Assembly: GCA_050287105.1 (NCBI GenBank)
Contig: JBNKBG010000021.1
Span: 1 to 34,305, forward strand
DNA from: JAPHTQ01 sp050287105
GTDB taxonomy: Bacteria; Pseudomonadota; Gammaproteobacteria; Thiohalomonadales; Thiohalomonadaceae
DNA length: 34,305 nucleotides
Reading direction: 5' to 3'
The position numbers and the translations under genes were made by a program. Below the pieces are notes generated by a model. The model was not told where the DNA came from. It did not search any database and worked only from the letters and a program-made list of their open reading frames with translations. Each line of letters starts with the position of its first letter. The first letter of the stretch is position 1. Shown piece by piece: positions 26,007 to 33,640 of this stretch.

Positions 26007-26351
26007 TCAGAAGGTGGCGCCGTTCCAGCCCCACATATGCCGCGGAGCGTCGACAAATTCGATATATATCCGCTCACCGGGTATCGCCAGTTCCTCTGTG
26101 ATTAGCTGGCAAAGGGACTGTGACAGTGCACTGGTCTTGTCGCCGGGGAGGCCGATACTTTTCAGCTCCAGATAGGCGCAGGGGTCATCACTGGCAGCAA
26201 ACCGCATCGCTATTTCGCTTTCAATTGAAGTCATGACGTAGCGTTCCGGTTTTCCCAGAGTTTGGGCAACCAGGGCGGAGCCTTTATTGAGAAGGCTATG
26301 CTTTTCCTCTTCGGTAAGCGGCTTGCTGGTGCGGATCAACAGGTAGGGCAT
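26007..26351 (-). CDS. MIF/tautomerase-family protein
   Basis: A 114-residue protein of the macrophage migration inhibitory factor family. Pro follows Met (MPYLLIRTSK), so after Met removal the catalytic Pro1 is exposed; the body matches MIF with TLGKPERYVMTSIE, CAYLELKSIGLPG and a C-terminal VDAPRHMWGWNGATF. Bacterial homologues show phenylpyruvate-tautomerase-type activity or no known role. The 14-base gap from the DUF4124 gene suggests one transcript. Cellular function here is unknown. Confidence 0.87.
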   Translation of the reverse strand: MPYLLIRTSKPLTEEEKHSLLNKGSALVAQTLGKPERYVMTSIESEIAMRFAASDDPCAYLELKSIGLPGDKTSALSQSLCQLITEELAIPGERIYIEFVDAPRHMWGWNGATF

Positions 26352-26365
26352 TGGTGGAATGCTTC

Positions 26366-26794
26366 TCAGTTACAGTATGCATTCACCTGAGCTTGCATCT
26401 CCTTGATTTTAGATGCGCGCATTTCATCGCTTAGAGTAATGATGGTACCGTCTGGTTGCTGCACACGTTCCGAAGTTTTGTAGGTCTCCATATTTTTTCT
26501 GGCGATTTCGCAATTCATCTTGCGGGTTTCTACCACCTGAGCCCCCTGCTCGCTTGTAGTGGGTTTGTTCTCGTCCGTTCCTTCCTGGGAGTCTGCCTGG
26601 TAGGGTTTGCTGTCCTTTACCTGCATCTTTTCGCTCTGGGCGGAGGATTTTTCCGGAGGGGTCTGGCTGTAGTGGACGCGTCCGCTATCATCGACCCATT
26701 TGTAGAGGGATACTGCCTGCACCGGGCCTGTAAATGCGAGACCGAGCAGGGCTGTGATCAAGAAAATCCTTCTAAAATTTACGTCTATTTCCAT
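26366..26794 (-). CDS. DUF4124 exported protein
   Basis: A 142-residue protein with an N-terminal signal peptide (about 1-27, ending GPVQA) and the DUF4124 motif SLYKWVDDSGRVHYSQTPPEKS, then a hydrophilic low-complexity middle and a C-terminal helix with two Cys (MNCEIARKNMETY and QVNAYCN) that could form a disulfide. Function unknown. The ATG at 26794 or the in-frame start slightly inside could be used. It is divergent from ilvI, and the shared gap of about 235 bases holds the ilv regulatory region. Confidence 0.83.
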   Translation of the reverse strand: MEIDVNFRRIFLITALLGLAFTGPVQAVSLYKWVDDSGRVHYSQTPPEKSSAQSEKMQVKDSKPYQADSQEGTDENKPTTSEQGAQVVETRKMNCEIARKNMETYKTSERVQQPDGTIITLSDEMRASKIKEMQAQVNAYCN

Positions 26795-26821
26795 GGACAG
26801 AGCACCATTTATGTTGCTTGG

Positions 26822-26944
26822 GTGAACGGGCGGACAACCTACTGTGCCAATTATGAGGAATTTGTCCCGAAGTACAAGAGCCGAGAAGGTGAGAATCGCC
26901 GTAAAACCCTGTTATTGCTTGACCTTTGGGCTGATTGCAAGTAG
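26822..26944 (+). promoter_or_regulatory. Possible leucine-rich leader reading frame before ilvI
   Basis: A short open frame ends at TAG 26942-26944 with the residues KTLLLLDLWADCK; five Leu codons (CTG TTA TTG CTT, then CTT) cluster at 26909-26926, recalling the Leu run of enterobacterial leu leaders. The only in-frame start is GTG 26822 and it lacks a clear ribosome site, which weakens the case. A T-tailed hairpin follows 32 bases after its stop. Treat as a candidate only. Confidence 0.3.
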
Positions 26945-26947
26945 TTT
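26919..26947 (+). promoter_or_regulatory. Alternative ilvI promoter
   Basis: TTGACC (26919-26924), 17-base spacer, TAGTTT (26942-26947). If used, transcription would begin near 26954, just before the terminator-like hairpin, and the leucine-rich frame would not be transcribed. It therefore competes with the leader-peptide model. Confidence 0.35.
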
Positions 26948-26975
26948 TCCCCTTTTTTACAGCACAATTCACATA

Positions 26976-27000
26976 CGCCCGTACCCACGGGTGTTTTTTT
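26976..27000 (+). terminator. Terminator/attenuator hairpin upstream of ilvI
   Basis: CGCCCGT (26976-26982) pairs with ACGGGTG (26987-26993), including one G-T pair, around loop ACCC and is followed by seven T (26994-27000). No plus-strand gene lies upstream that would need it, and ilvI begins 29 bases later, so it probably attenuates the ilv operon. Confidence 0.7.
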
Positions 27001-27029
27001 CGTTTTGAGCCGACGGGAGGCCCTCTCAG

Positions 27030-28724
27030 GTGGAATTGACCGGTGCCGAAATAATCGCACGTTTTCTTCAGGACGAGGGGGTAAAGCACCTCTTTGGCTA
27101 TCCTGGTGGGGCCGTTCTGCACATTTACGACGCGCTTTACAAGCAGGATAAGGTGCAGCACATCCTGGTGCGTCATGAGCAGGCCGCTACCCACGCCGCA
27201 GACGGTTACGCCCGTTCCACAGGTAAACCCGGCGTGGTACTGGTGACCTCCGGTCCCGGTGCGACCAATGCCGTCACGGGTATCGCCACCGCTTATATGG
27301 ATTCCATCCCGATGGTCGTGATTACCGGTCAGGTGAACTCCACCCTGATCGGCAACGACGCCTTCCAGGAGGTCGACTCGGTCGGCATCACCCGCCCCTG
27401 CGTCAAACACAACTTCCTGGTGAAGAACGTTGACGATCTGGCGGTTACCCTGAAAAAGGCCTTTTATATTGCGACTACCGGCCGTCCCGGCCCGGTGGTT
27501 GTCGACATCCCCAAGGATGTCACCGCCGAGCGCACCCGTTACGTCTATCCGAAGAAGGTCTCCATGCGTTCCTATAACCCGGTGGTGAAGGGGCACAGCG
27601 GACAGATCAAGAAAGCGGTCAACATGATGCTCGCCGCCAAGCGCCCGATGATCTACAGCGGTGGTGGCGTGGTTCAGGGCAACGCCGCTGGGGCGCTGAC
27701 CGAACTGGCGCGCAAACTGGGTTTCCCGGTGACCAGTACCTCGATGGGTCTGGGTGGCTATCCTGCGAGCGACAAGCTGTTCCTCGGCATGTTGGGCATG
27801 CATGGCACCTATGAAGCCAATATGGCGATCTCTCACTGCGACCTGCTGCTCGCGGTGGGTGCCCGTTTTGATGATCGGGTGACCGGTAAGATCGAAAAGT
27901 TCGCACCCGGTGCGCGCATCATTCACATCGATATCGACCCGGCTTCCATCTCCAAGAACGTCAAGGTGGATGTCCCCATCGTCGGCGACGTGGACGATGT
28001 ACTGAAGTCTATGCTGGCGATGATTGATGAGGCGTCGCGTAGTGTGGACAGCGAGGCGCTGGGCAAATGGACCCAGCAGATCGAGCAGTGGCGTGGCAAG
28101 GATTGCCTGAAATTCGATCGTAATGCCAAGCGGATCAAACCACAGTACGTGATCGAGACCCTGCACAAGGTGACCAAGGGCGATGCCTTTGTCACCTCCG
28201 ACGTGGGTCAACATCAGATGTGGGCGGCGCAGTTCTACGGCTTCGACAAGCCGCGACGCTGGATCAACTCCGGCGGCCTCGGCACCATGGGCTTCGGTAT
28301 GCCAGCGGCGATGGGTGTGCAACTGGCCCATCCCAAGGCGCAGGTGGCCTGCATTACTGGCGAGGGTTCTATCCAGATGAACATTCAGGAACTCTCGACC
28401 TGCTTGCAGTACAATCTGCCGCTGAAGATCCTCTGCCTCAACAACGGCTTTCTCGGTATGGTGCGTCAGTGGCAGGAGTTCTTCTACGAGGAGCGCTACT
28501 CCCAGTCCTACATGGAATCACTGCCCGACTTCGTTAAACTGGCCGAGGCCTATGGCCACATCGGTATGCAGATCGAAAGGCCGGAGGACGTGGAAGGCGC
28601 GATCCGCGAGGCGTTCAAACATAAGGACCGCATGGTCTTTATGAACTTCCTGACTGATCCGAAGGAAAATGTCTATCCCATGGTACCTGCCGGTGCAGGA
28701 CTCGATGAGATGATCCTGATATGA
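27030..28724 (+). CDS. ilvI: IlvI, acetolactate synthase large subunit
   Basis: Catalytic subunit of acetohydroxyacid synthase: condenses pyruvate with pyruvate or 2-oxobutyrate, the first common step to Val, Leu and Ile. Seen: GYPGGAVLHIYDALY and HEQAATHAADGYARSTGKPG, with the TPP-activating Glu; VTSGPGATN; the FAD-binding middle domain (about 190-350); and the TPP/Mg motif GEGSIQMNIQELST followed by CLNNGFLGMVRQWQEFFY. The first Mg ligand is Glu where the textbook motif has Asp. The start is GTG 27030, nine bases after GGGAGG (27015-27020). It overlaps ilvH by four bases (ATGA). Confidence 0.96.
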   Translation: MELTGAEIIARFLQDEGVKHLFGYPGGAVLHIYDALYKQDKVQHILVRHEQAATHAADGYARSTGKPGVVLVTSGPGATNAVTGIATAYMDSIPMVVITGQVNSTLIGNDAFQEVDSVGITRPCVKHNFLVKNVDDLAVTLKKAFYIATTGRPGPVVVDIPKDVTAERTRYVYPKKVSMRSYNPVVKGHSGQIKKAVNMMLAAKRPMIYSGGGVVQGNAAGALTELARKLGFPVTSTSMGLGGYPASDKLFLGMLGMHGTYEANMAISHCDLLLAVGARFDDRVTGKIEKFAPGARIIHIDIDPASISKNVKVDVPIVGDVDDVLKSMLAMIDEASRSVDSEALGKWTQQIEQWRGKDCLKFDRNAKRIKPQYVIETLHKVTKGDAFVTSDVGQHQMWAAQFYGFDKPRRWINSGGLGTMGFGMPAAMGVQLAHPKAQVACITGEGSIQMNIQELSTCLQYNLPLKILCLNNGFLGMVRQWQEFFYEERYSQSYMESLPDFVKLAEAYGHIGMQIERPEDVEGAIREAFKHKDRMVFMNFLTDPKENVYPMVPAGAGLDEMILI

Positions 28725-29215
28725 GACACATTATCTCCATTCTGATGGAAAACGAAGCGGGTGCGCTCTCTCGTGTAGCCGGGTTGTTCTCTGCCCGCGG
28801 CTATAACATTGAGTCGCTCAGCGTGGCACCGACCGAGGATGCCTCGCTGTCGCGTCTGACGCTGGTTACCCGTGGTTCCGACGAGATCATTGAACAGATC
28901 ACCAAGCAGTTGAACAAGCTGATCGACGTGGTCAAGTTGCTCGATCTGACCGAAGGGCCGCATATCGAGCGGGAGATGATGCTGATTAAGGTCAAGGCGG
29001 GAACTGCGAACCAACGTGAGGAGTTGAAGCGGTTGGCCGACATCTTCCGTGGCAACATCATCGACGTGACCGACACCACCTACACTATCGAATTGACCGG
29101 TGATGTACAGAAACTCGACGCCTTCATTCACGCACTCAAGGAGAGCGATATCCTGGAGACGGTCCGTTCCGGGGTCACCGGGATCTCCCGCGGGGCGAAG
29201 GCGCTCACCATTTAA
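28721..29215 (+). CDS. ilvH: IlvH, acetolactate synthase regulatory subunit
   Basis: Regulatory subunit that activates IlvI and confers valine feedback inhibition. The 164-residue protein has an N-terminal ACT domain (HIISILMENEAGALSRVAGLF, ARGYNIESLSVAPTED) and a C-terminal domain (about 80-160, MMLIKVKAGTANQREELKRL). The Asn and Gly residues of the ACT fold that bind valine in E. coli are present (NEAGALSR). Its ATG overlaps the ilvI stop, keeping subunits stoichiometric. Confidence 0.96.
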   Translation: MRHIISILMENEAGALSRVAGLFSARGYNIESLSVAPTEDASLSRLTLVTRGSDEIIEQITKQLNKLIDVVKLLDLTEGPHIEREMMLIKVKAGTANQREELKRLADIFRGNIIDVTDTTYTIELTGDVQKLDAFIHALKESDILETVRSGVTGISRGAKALTI

Positions 29216-29255
29216 ACCACTATTAAATCTAAGTATTGTGTAAAGGAAGCTGCTC

Positions 29256-30278
29256 ATGGCACTGAATATGTATTACGACAAAGATTGCGACCTCTCCATC
29301 ATCCAGGGCATGAAGGTTGCCATCATCGGCTACGGCTCACAGGGCCACGCTCACGCCAACAACCTGAAGGATTCTGGTGTCGATGTCACCGTTGGCCTGC
29401 GCAAGGGTTCCAGCACTGCAGCCAAAGCGGAAAAGGCAGGCCTGACCGTGAAGGATACCGCCGAGGCGGTGAAGGGTGCCGACCTGGTCATGATCCTGAC
29501 TCCGGATGAGTTCCAGTCGCATCTTTACAAAAACGAGATCGAACCGAACATCAAACAGGGCGGCGTACTGGCCTTTGCCCACGGCTTCGCCATCCACTAC
29601 AATCAGGTGGTACCGCGCGCCGATCTGGACGTGATCATGATCGCCCCCAAGGCCCCCGGCCACACCGTACGTTCCGAGTTCGTCAAGGGTGGCGGTATTC
29701 CTGACCTGATCGCCGTGTTCCAGGATGCCTCTGGTAAGGCGAAAGATATCGCCCTCTCATACGCCTCCGGCGTTGGTGGTGGTCGTACCGGTATCATTGA
29801 AACCACCTTCAAGGACGAGACTGAAACCGACCTGTTCGGTGAGCAGGCGGTTCTCTGTGGTGGTGCGGTGGAGCTGGTCAAGGCCGGTTTCGAAACTCTG
29901 GTCGATGCCGGTTATGCGCCGGAGATGGCCTACTTCGAGTGCCTGCACGAGCTGAAGCTGATCGTCGACCTGATGTACGAAGGCGGCATCGCCAACATGA
30001 ACTACTCCATCTCCAACAACGCTGAGTATGGTGAGTATGTTACCGGCCCGCAGGTGATCAACGACGAATCCCGTTGGGCGATGCGCGAAGCGCTGACCAA
30101 CATCCAGAACGGTGAGTACGCCAAGAAATTCATCCTTGAGGGTATGTCCAATTACCCCGAGATGACCGCCTGGCGTCGTAACAACGCGGCTCACCAGATC
30201 GAAGTTGTGGGCGGCAAACTGCGCTCCATGATGCCGTGGATCACCGCCAACAAGCTGGTGGACAAGGACAAGAACTGA
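29256..30278 (+). CDS. ilvC: IlvC, ketol-acid reductoisomerase (class I)
   Basis: Isomerises and reduces acetolactate with NADPH to dihydroxyisovalerate. The 340-residue protein is the short class I form, unlike the long E. coli enzyme. Seen: Rossmann motif VAIIGYGSQGHAHANNLKDSG, the cofactor loop LRKGSSTAAKAEKAG with Arg and Ser for NADPH phosphate, MIAPKAPGHTVR, and the metal ligands in DLFGEQAVLCGG and YFECLHELKLIVDL. AAGGA precedes the ATG. A strong terminator follows the stop. Confidence 0.97.
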   Translation: MALNMYYDKDCDLSIIQGMKVAIIGYGSQGHAHANNLKDSGVDVTVGLRKGSSTAAKAEKAGLTVKDTAEAVKGADLVMILTPDEFQSHLYKNEIEPNIKQGGVLAFAHGFAIHYNQVVPRADLDVIMIAPKAPGHTVRSEFVKGGGIPDLIAVFQDASGKAKDIALSYASGVGGGRTGIIETTFKDETETDLFGEQAVLCGGAVELVKAGFETLVDAGYAPEMAYFECLHELKLIVDLMYEGGIANMNYSISNNAEYGEYVTGPQVINDESRWAMREALTNIQNGEYAKKFILEGMSNYPEMTAWRRNNAAHQIEVVGGKLRSMMPWITANKLVDKDKN

Positions 30279-30298
30279 TCCCGTTCCAGCCCTTTATG

Positions 30299-30327
30299 AA
30301 AAGCCGGGCCCTGTGCCCGGCTTTTTT
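30299..30327 (+). terminator. Intrinsic terminator after ilvC
   Basis: GCCGGGC (30303-30309) pairs with GCCCGGC (30315-30321) around loop CCTGT; flanking A run and six T (30322-30327) extend the stem and form the U tract. It separates ilvIHC from pssA. Confidence 0.93.
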
Positions 30328-30407
30328 GTCGTCAGGGAATGGATGCAACGAAGCAGGGGAGGCTTTATTATGTTCCCCTCTCCTGTGACTCGAATGAGTG
30401 CAACTGA

Positions 30408-31196
30408 ATGAACAAAGAGACAAACGGCGAAGTCACCAAACCGCATCGCGGGATCTACCTGCTGCCCAACCTGTTTACCACGGCGGCGCTTTTTGCGGGC
30501 TTCTATGCCATCGTCGCCGCGATGAAGGGGCAGTTCGATGCGGCTGCTGCTGCGGTGTTCATCGCCATGGTGCTGGATGGACTCGACGGCCGGGTGGCAC
30601 GCCTGACCAATACCCAGAGTGAATTCGGCGCCGAGTATGACTCGCTCTCGGACATGGTATCGTTTGGCGTGGCACCGGCATTGGTGATGTATGAGTGGGC
30701 GCTGCACTCCATGGGACGTCTGGGCTGGTTGGCCGCCTTCATTTACACCGTTGGCGCGGCGCTGCGCCTGGCCCGTTTCAACACCCAGATCGGTAAGGTC
30801 GACAAGCGTTACTTCGTCGGTCTGGCCAGTCCTGCCTCGGCGGCGGTGGTGGTCGGGTTTGTCTGGATCGCCGGCGATTTCGGCCTGAGTCCTAAGGCAG
30901 GCGACTGGGCCGCCTGGGCCATTACCGTCACCTGCGGTCTGTTGATGGTGAGTAACGTGCGTTACTACAGCTTCAAGACCATCGATTTCAAGGGTAAGGT
31001 TCCCTTCTTCTTCCTCCTGGTGGCGGTACTGATCATCGTCTTGATCACCTATGACCCGCCCAAGGTGTTGTTCGTGGTTTTCGCTGGTTACGCCCTCTCG
31101 GGTCTGGTGATCACGCTCTGGCTGCTGCTGCGTCGACGCCGCCAACGTAAGGCGGGTGCGCTGGTCGAGAGTGACGACACCGAGGATGGTGGTTGA
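30408..31196 (+). CDS. pssA: PssA, CDP-diacylglycerol-serine O-phosphatidyltransferase (membrane type)
   Basis: Makes phosphatidylserine, the precursor of phosphatidylethanolamine, from CDP-diacylglycerol and serine. The CDP-alcohol motif DGLDGRVARLTNTQSEFGAE followed by YDSLSD (about residues 61-86) is complete; about six to eight hydrophobic helices span the 262 residues, and the C-terminus is Arg/Lys-rich then acidic. This is the integral, Bacillus-type PssA rather than the peripheral E. coli type. pssA between ilvC and leuA is a recurring proteobacterial arrangement. No clear ribosome site before ATG 30408; the preceding terminator implies its own promoter. Confidence 0.93.
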   Translation: MNKETNGEVTKPHRGIYLLPNLFTTAALFAGFYAIVAAMKGQFDAAAAAVFIAMVLDGLDGRVARLTNTQSEFGAEYDSLSDMVSFGVAPALVMYEWALHSMGRLGWLAAFIYTVGAALRLARFNTQIGKVDKRYFVGLASPASAAVVVGFVWIAGDFGLSPKAGDWAAWAITVTCGLLMVSNVRYYSFKTIDFKGKVPFFFLLVAVLIIVLITYDPPKVLFVVFAGYALSGLVITLWLLLRRRRQRKAGALVESDDTEDGG

Positions 31197-31217
31197 GGCC
31201 AGTTCTGCAGCCTGGCC
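31197..31217 (+). repeat. Hairpin directly after pssA stop
   Basis: GGCCAG (31197-31202) pairs with CTGGCC (31212-31217) around a nine-base loop. It begins at the base after the pssA stop and has no T tract. It could protect the mRNA 3' end. Confidence 0.4.
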
Positions 31218-31244
31218 GGGTTAATCTGACCACCATATTTTCTA

Positions 31245-31287
31245 CGGCCTCCTCAGGGAGGCCGGTTTCGTTTTTCCGGCCTCTTTT
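31245..31287 (+). terminator. Overlapping alternative hairpins between pssA and leuA
   Basis: Segment A CGGCCTCC (31245-31252) pairs with B GGAGGCCG (31257-31264), loop TCAG, followed by GTTTCGTTTTT. Segment B extended (GAGGCCGG, 31258-31265) can instead pair with C CCGGCCTC (31276-31283), followed by TTTT. The two stems exclude each other. Each has terminator features; leuA starts 39 bases after. Confidence 0.65.
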
Positions 31288-31325
31288 GGTTAAGATGTCG
31301 TGACAGTACAGAGAGACCTCTACCC

Positions 31326-32876
31326 ATGAGCGACAAGCTGTTTATATTTGACACCACCCTGCGCGACGGCGAGCAGAGCCCCGGCGCCTCCATGACCAAA
31401 GAAGAGAAGGTGCGCATCGCCAAGGCGCTGGAGCGGATGAAGGTCGACATCATCGAAGCCGGTTTTCCCATCGCCTCGGTGGGTGACTTCGAGGCGGTGC
31501 AGGCAGTGGCCCGCAGCATCAAGGACTCCACAGTCTGCGGTCTGGCGCGGGCGCTGGACAAGGACATTGACCGCGCTGGCGAGGCACTGAAAGAGGCCAA
31601 CTCAGGGCGTATCCACACCTTCATTGCCACCTCGCCGATCCACATGGAACGCAAGCTGCGCATGAATCCTGATCAGGTGGTGGAGCAGGCGGTGCATGCG
31701 GTCAAACGTGCCCGCCAATACACCGATAACGTGGAGTTCTCCGCCGAGGACGCAGGGCGTTCCGACATCGACTTTCTCTGTCGCATCTTCGAGGCGGTGA
31801 TCGCCGCAGGGGCGACCACCCTCAACGTCCCCGATACTGTCGGCTATAACCTGCCTGAACAGTTCGGCAACACCATCCGCCTGCTGCGCGAAAAGATGCC
31901 CAATTCGGACAAGGCTATCTTCTCGGTGCACTGCCATAACGACCTGGGACTGGCGGTAGCCAACTCCCTCGCTGCGGTGAGCAATGGCGCACGCCAGGTG
32001 GAGTGCACCATCAACGGTCTCGGCGAACGGGCCGGCAACGCCTCGCTGGAGGAGGTGGTGATGACGGTGAAGACCCGCAGGGATGTCTTCGCCTGCAATG
32101 TGGATCACATCGATACCACCCAGATTGTCGCCACTTCACGACTGGTTTCCGGCATTACCGGTTTTGCGGTACAGCCGAACAAGGCCATTGTCGGCGCCAA
32201 TGCCTTTGCCCACGAATCGGGCATCCATCAGGACGGCGTACTCAAGCATCGTGAAACCTACGAGATCATGCGTGCCGAGGATGTGGGCTGGAGCGCTAAC
32301 CGCATGGTGATGGGCAAACACTCGGGGCGGAATGCCTTCAAAACCCGACTGGCCGATCTCGGTATCGAATTCGAATCGGAGCAGGCGCTCAACGATGCCT
32401 TCGCCCGTTTCAAGGAACTGGCAGACAAGAAACACGAGATCTTTGATGAAGACCTGCAGGCGCTGGTTACCGAAACGAATATTGAGAGCGGGGTCAACGA
32501 GCGGATCAAACTGGTGGCACTCAAGGTCTGTTCCGCCACCGGTGAAACCCCTGAGGCTTGCGTTACCCTGAGCGTTGATGGCGAGGAGCAGCAGAGCTGC
32601 GCCAGCGGTGGCGGCCCGGTCGACGCCAGCCTCAAGGCAATCGACAGCGTGGTTAACAGCGGCACCGAGCTACAGCTCTACTCAGTCAACAACATTACCT
32701 CCGGCACCGACTCCCAGGGCGAGGTGACCGTACGCCTGGAAAAGAGCGGACGCATTGTTAACGGCCAGGGTGCCGATACCGACATCGTCATCGCCTCGGC
32801 CAAGGCCTACATCAACGGTCTGAACAAGATCCTCGCGCCGCTGGAGCGCGCTCATCCCCAGGGCGGCGACGTCTGA
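31326..32876 (+). CDS. leuA: LeuA, 2-isopropylmalate synthase
   Basis: Condenses acetyl-CoA with 2-oxoisovalerate, the committed step to leucine. The 516-residue protein has the catalytic barrel (about 1-275) with IFDTTLRDGEQSPGASM at the N-terminus and the metal site VHCHNDLGLAVANSLAAV, then GERAGNASLEEVVM; a linker; and the C-terminal leucine-sensing domain (about 390-505, GSIVNGQGADTDI-like RIVNGQGADTDIVIASAKAY). Length matches E. coli LeuA (523). AGAGAG precedes the ATG. The hairpin region upstream may regulate it. Confidence 0.97.
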   Translation: MSDKLFIFDTTLRDGEQSPGASMTKEEKVRIAKALERMKVDIIEAGFPIASVGDFEAVQAVARSIKDSTVCGLARALDKDIDRAGEALKEANSGRIHTFIATSPIHMERKLRMNPDQVVEQAVHAVKRARQYTDNVEFSAEDAGRSDIDFLCRIFEAVIAAGATTLNVPDTVGYNLPEQFGNTIRLLREKMPNSDKAIFSVHCHNDLGLAVANSLAAVSNGARQVECTINGLGERAGNASLEEVVMTVKTRRDVFACNVDHIDTTQIVATSRLVSGITGFAVQPNKAIVGANAFAHESGIHQDGVLKHRETYEIMRAEDVGWSANRMVMGKHSGRNAFKTRLADLGIEFESEQALNDAFARFKELADKKHEIFDEDLQALVTETNIESGVNERIKLVALKVCSATGETPEACVTLSVDGEEQQSCASGGGPVDASLKAIDSVVNSGTELQLYSVNNITSGTDSQGEVTVRLEKSGRIVNGQGADTDIVIASAKAYINGLNKILAPLERAHPQGGDV

Positions 32877-32881
32877 GCCCG

Positions 32882-33640
32882 ATGGACTCGCAGAAACGCC
32901 ACTACCTTGAGGTCATGGGGATCGACGTGTGGGAACAGCGACAGGCCGTTCCGGCTGTCGCTGAGGTTAAAGGTGAAAGTTTAAAGGTTAAAGGTGATGA
33001 ACCTGTCGAGAAGATCATCGAGCCCCCAGACAACCTTGAACCTTTAACCTTTGACCTTTCACCTGCCGAACTCGACTGGCCAGCGCTTCAGCAAAAGGTT
33101 TCTGCCTGTACCCTCTGCGATGAACTGGTTGCCAACCGCACCCAGACCGTTTTTGGTGTCGGTAACCGTAATGCCGACTGGTTGATCATCGGCGAAGCAC
33201 CGGGTGCCGACGAGGACAAGCAGGGCGAACCCTTCGTCGGCCGCGCCGGACAACTGCTCAACGCCATGTTGCGCGGCATCGGCCTGCAACGTGAGCAGGT
33301 CTACATCGCCAATGTCCTCAAGTGTCGTCCGCCCAATAACCGTGACCCGAAGCCTGATGAAGCGGCGGCCTGCCACGCCTTCCTGCAGCGGCAAATGGCC
33401 CTGATCCAGCCCACGCTGGTTCTGGCTGTCGGCCGTATCGCCGCGCAAAACCTGCTCCACTGCGACACCCCTATCGGCAAGCTGCGCGGTCAGGTTCATC
33501 GCCTGGAGAACGGTCTGCCGATGGTGGTGACCTATCACCCCGCCTATCTGCTGCGTTCTCCGCTGGAGAAGCGTAAGGCGTGGGCCGATCTCTGTCTGGC
33601 GCGCAACACGGTGCGCGAATTGAGCGGAAAAGCGCAGTGA
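32882..33640 (+). CDS. Uracil-DNA glycosylase, family 4 (iron-sulfur)
   Basis: Removes uracil from DNA as the first step of base-excision repair. An N-terminal helix (YLEVMGIDVW, about 8-17) is followed by an atypical linker (28-61) and the core (about 70-245): Cys pair CTLC for the 4Fe-4S cluster, GEAPGADEDKQGEPFVGRAG active-site loop, NVLKCRPPNNRDPKPDE, ACHAFL and TYHPAYLLR. Four cluster Cys are present (two in CTLC, CRPP, ACH). The linker is encoded by an inserted inverted repeat (see 32963-33064). It follows leuA by five bases and overlaps rimI by four (GTGA). Confidence 0.92.
   Translation: MDSQKRHYLEVMGIDVWEQRQAVPAVAEVKGESLKVKGDEPVEKIIEPPDNLEPLTFDLSPAELDWPALQQKVSACTLCDELVANRTQTVFGVGNRNADWLIIGEAPGADEDKQGEPFVGRAGQLLNAMLRGIGLQREQVYIANVLKCRPPNNRDPKPDEAAACHAFLQRQMALIQPTLVLAVGRIAAQNLLHCDTPIGKLRGQVHRLENGLPMVVTYHPAYLLRSPLEKRKAWADLCLARNTVRELSGKAQ
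32963..33064. repeat. Heptamer-built inverted repeat inside the uracil-DNA glycosylase gene
   Basis: Two arms of the same tandem 7-base motif (GGTTAAA, GGTGAAA, GTTTAAA, GGTTAAA, GGTGATG on the left; the complementary ACCTTTA-type units on the right). Arm 32971-32995 matches the reverse complement of 33040-33064 at 23 of 25 positions, with a 44-base loop. The unit adds exactly 34 codons without breaking the frame (residues 28-61) and its composition differs from neighbours. It resembles an intragenic palindromic mobile repeat. Confidence 0.85.

Noticed and set aside
26456..26944. 162-residue plus-strand frame as a gene
   Set aside because: Most of it is antisense to the DUF4124 gene. Only its last residues (leucine run) were kept, as a leader candidate.
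26772..28331. 519-residue open frame on the minus strand
   Set aside because: It lies antisense to ilvI, is His/Asp/Gly-rich without any domain, and follows the codon pattern of the real gene. A shadow frame.
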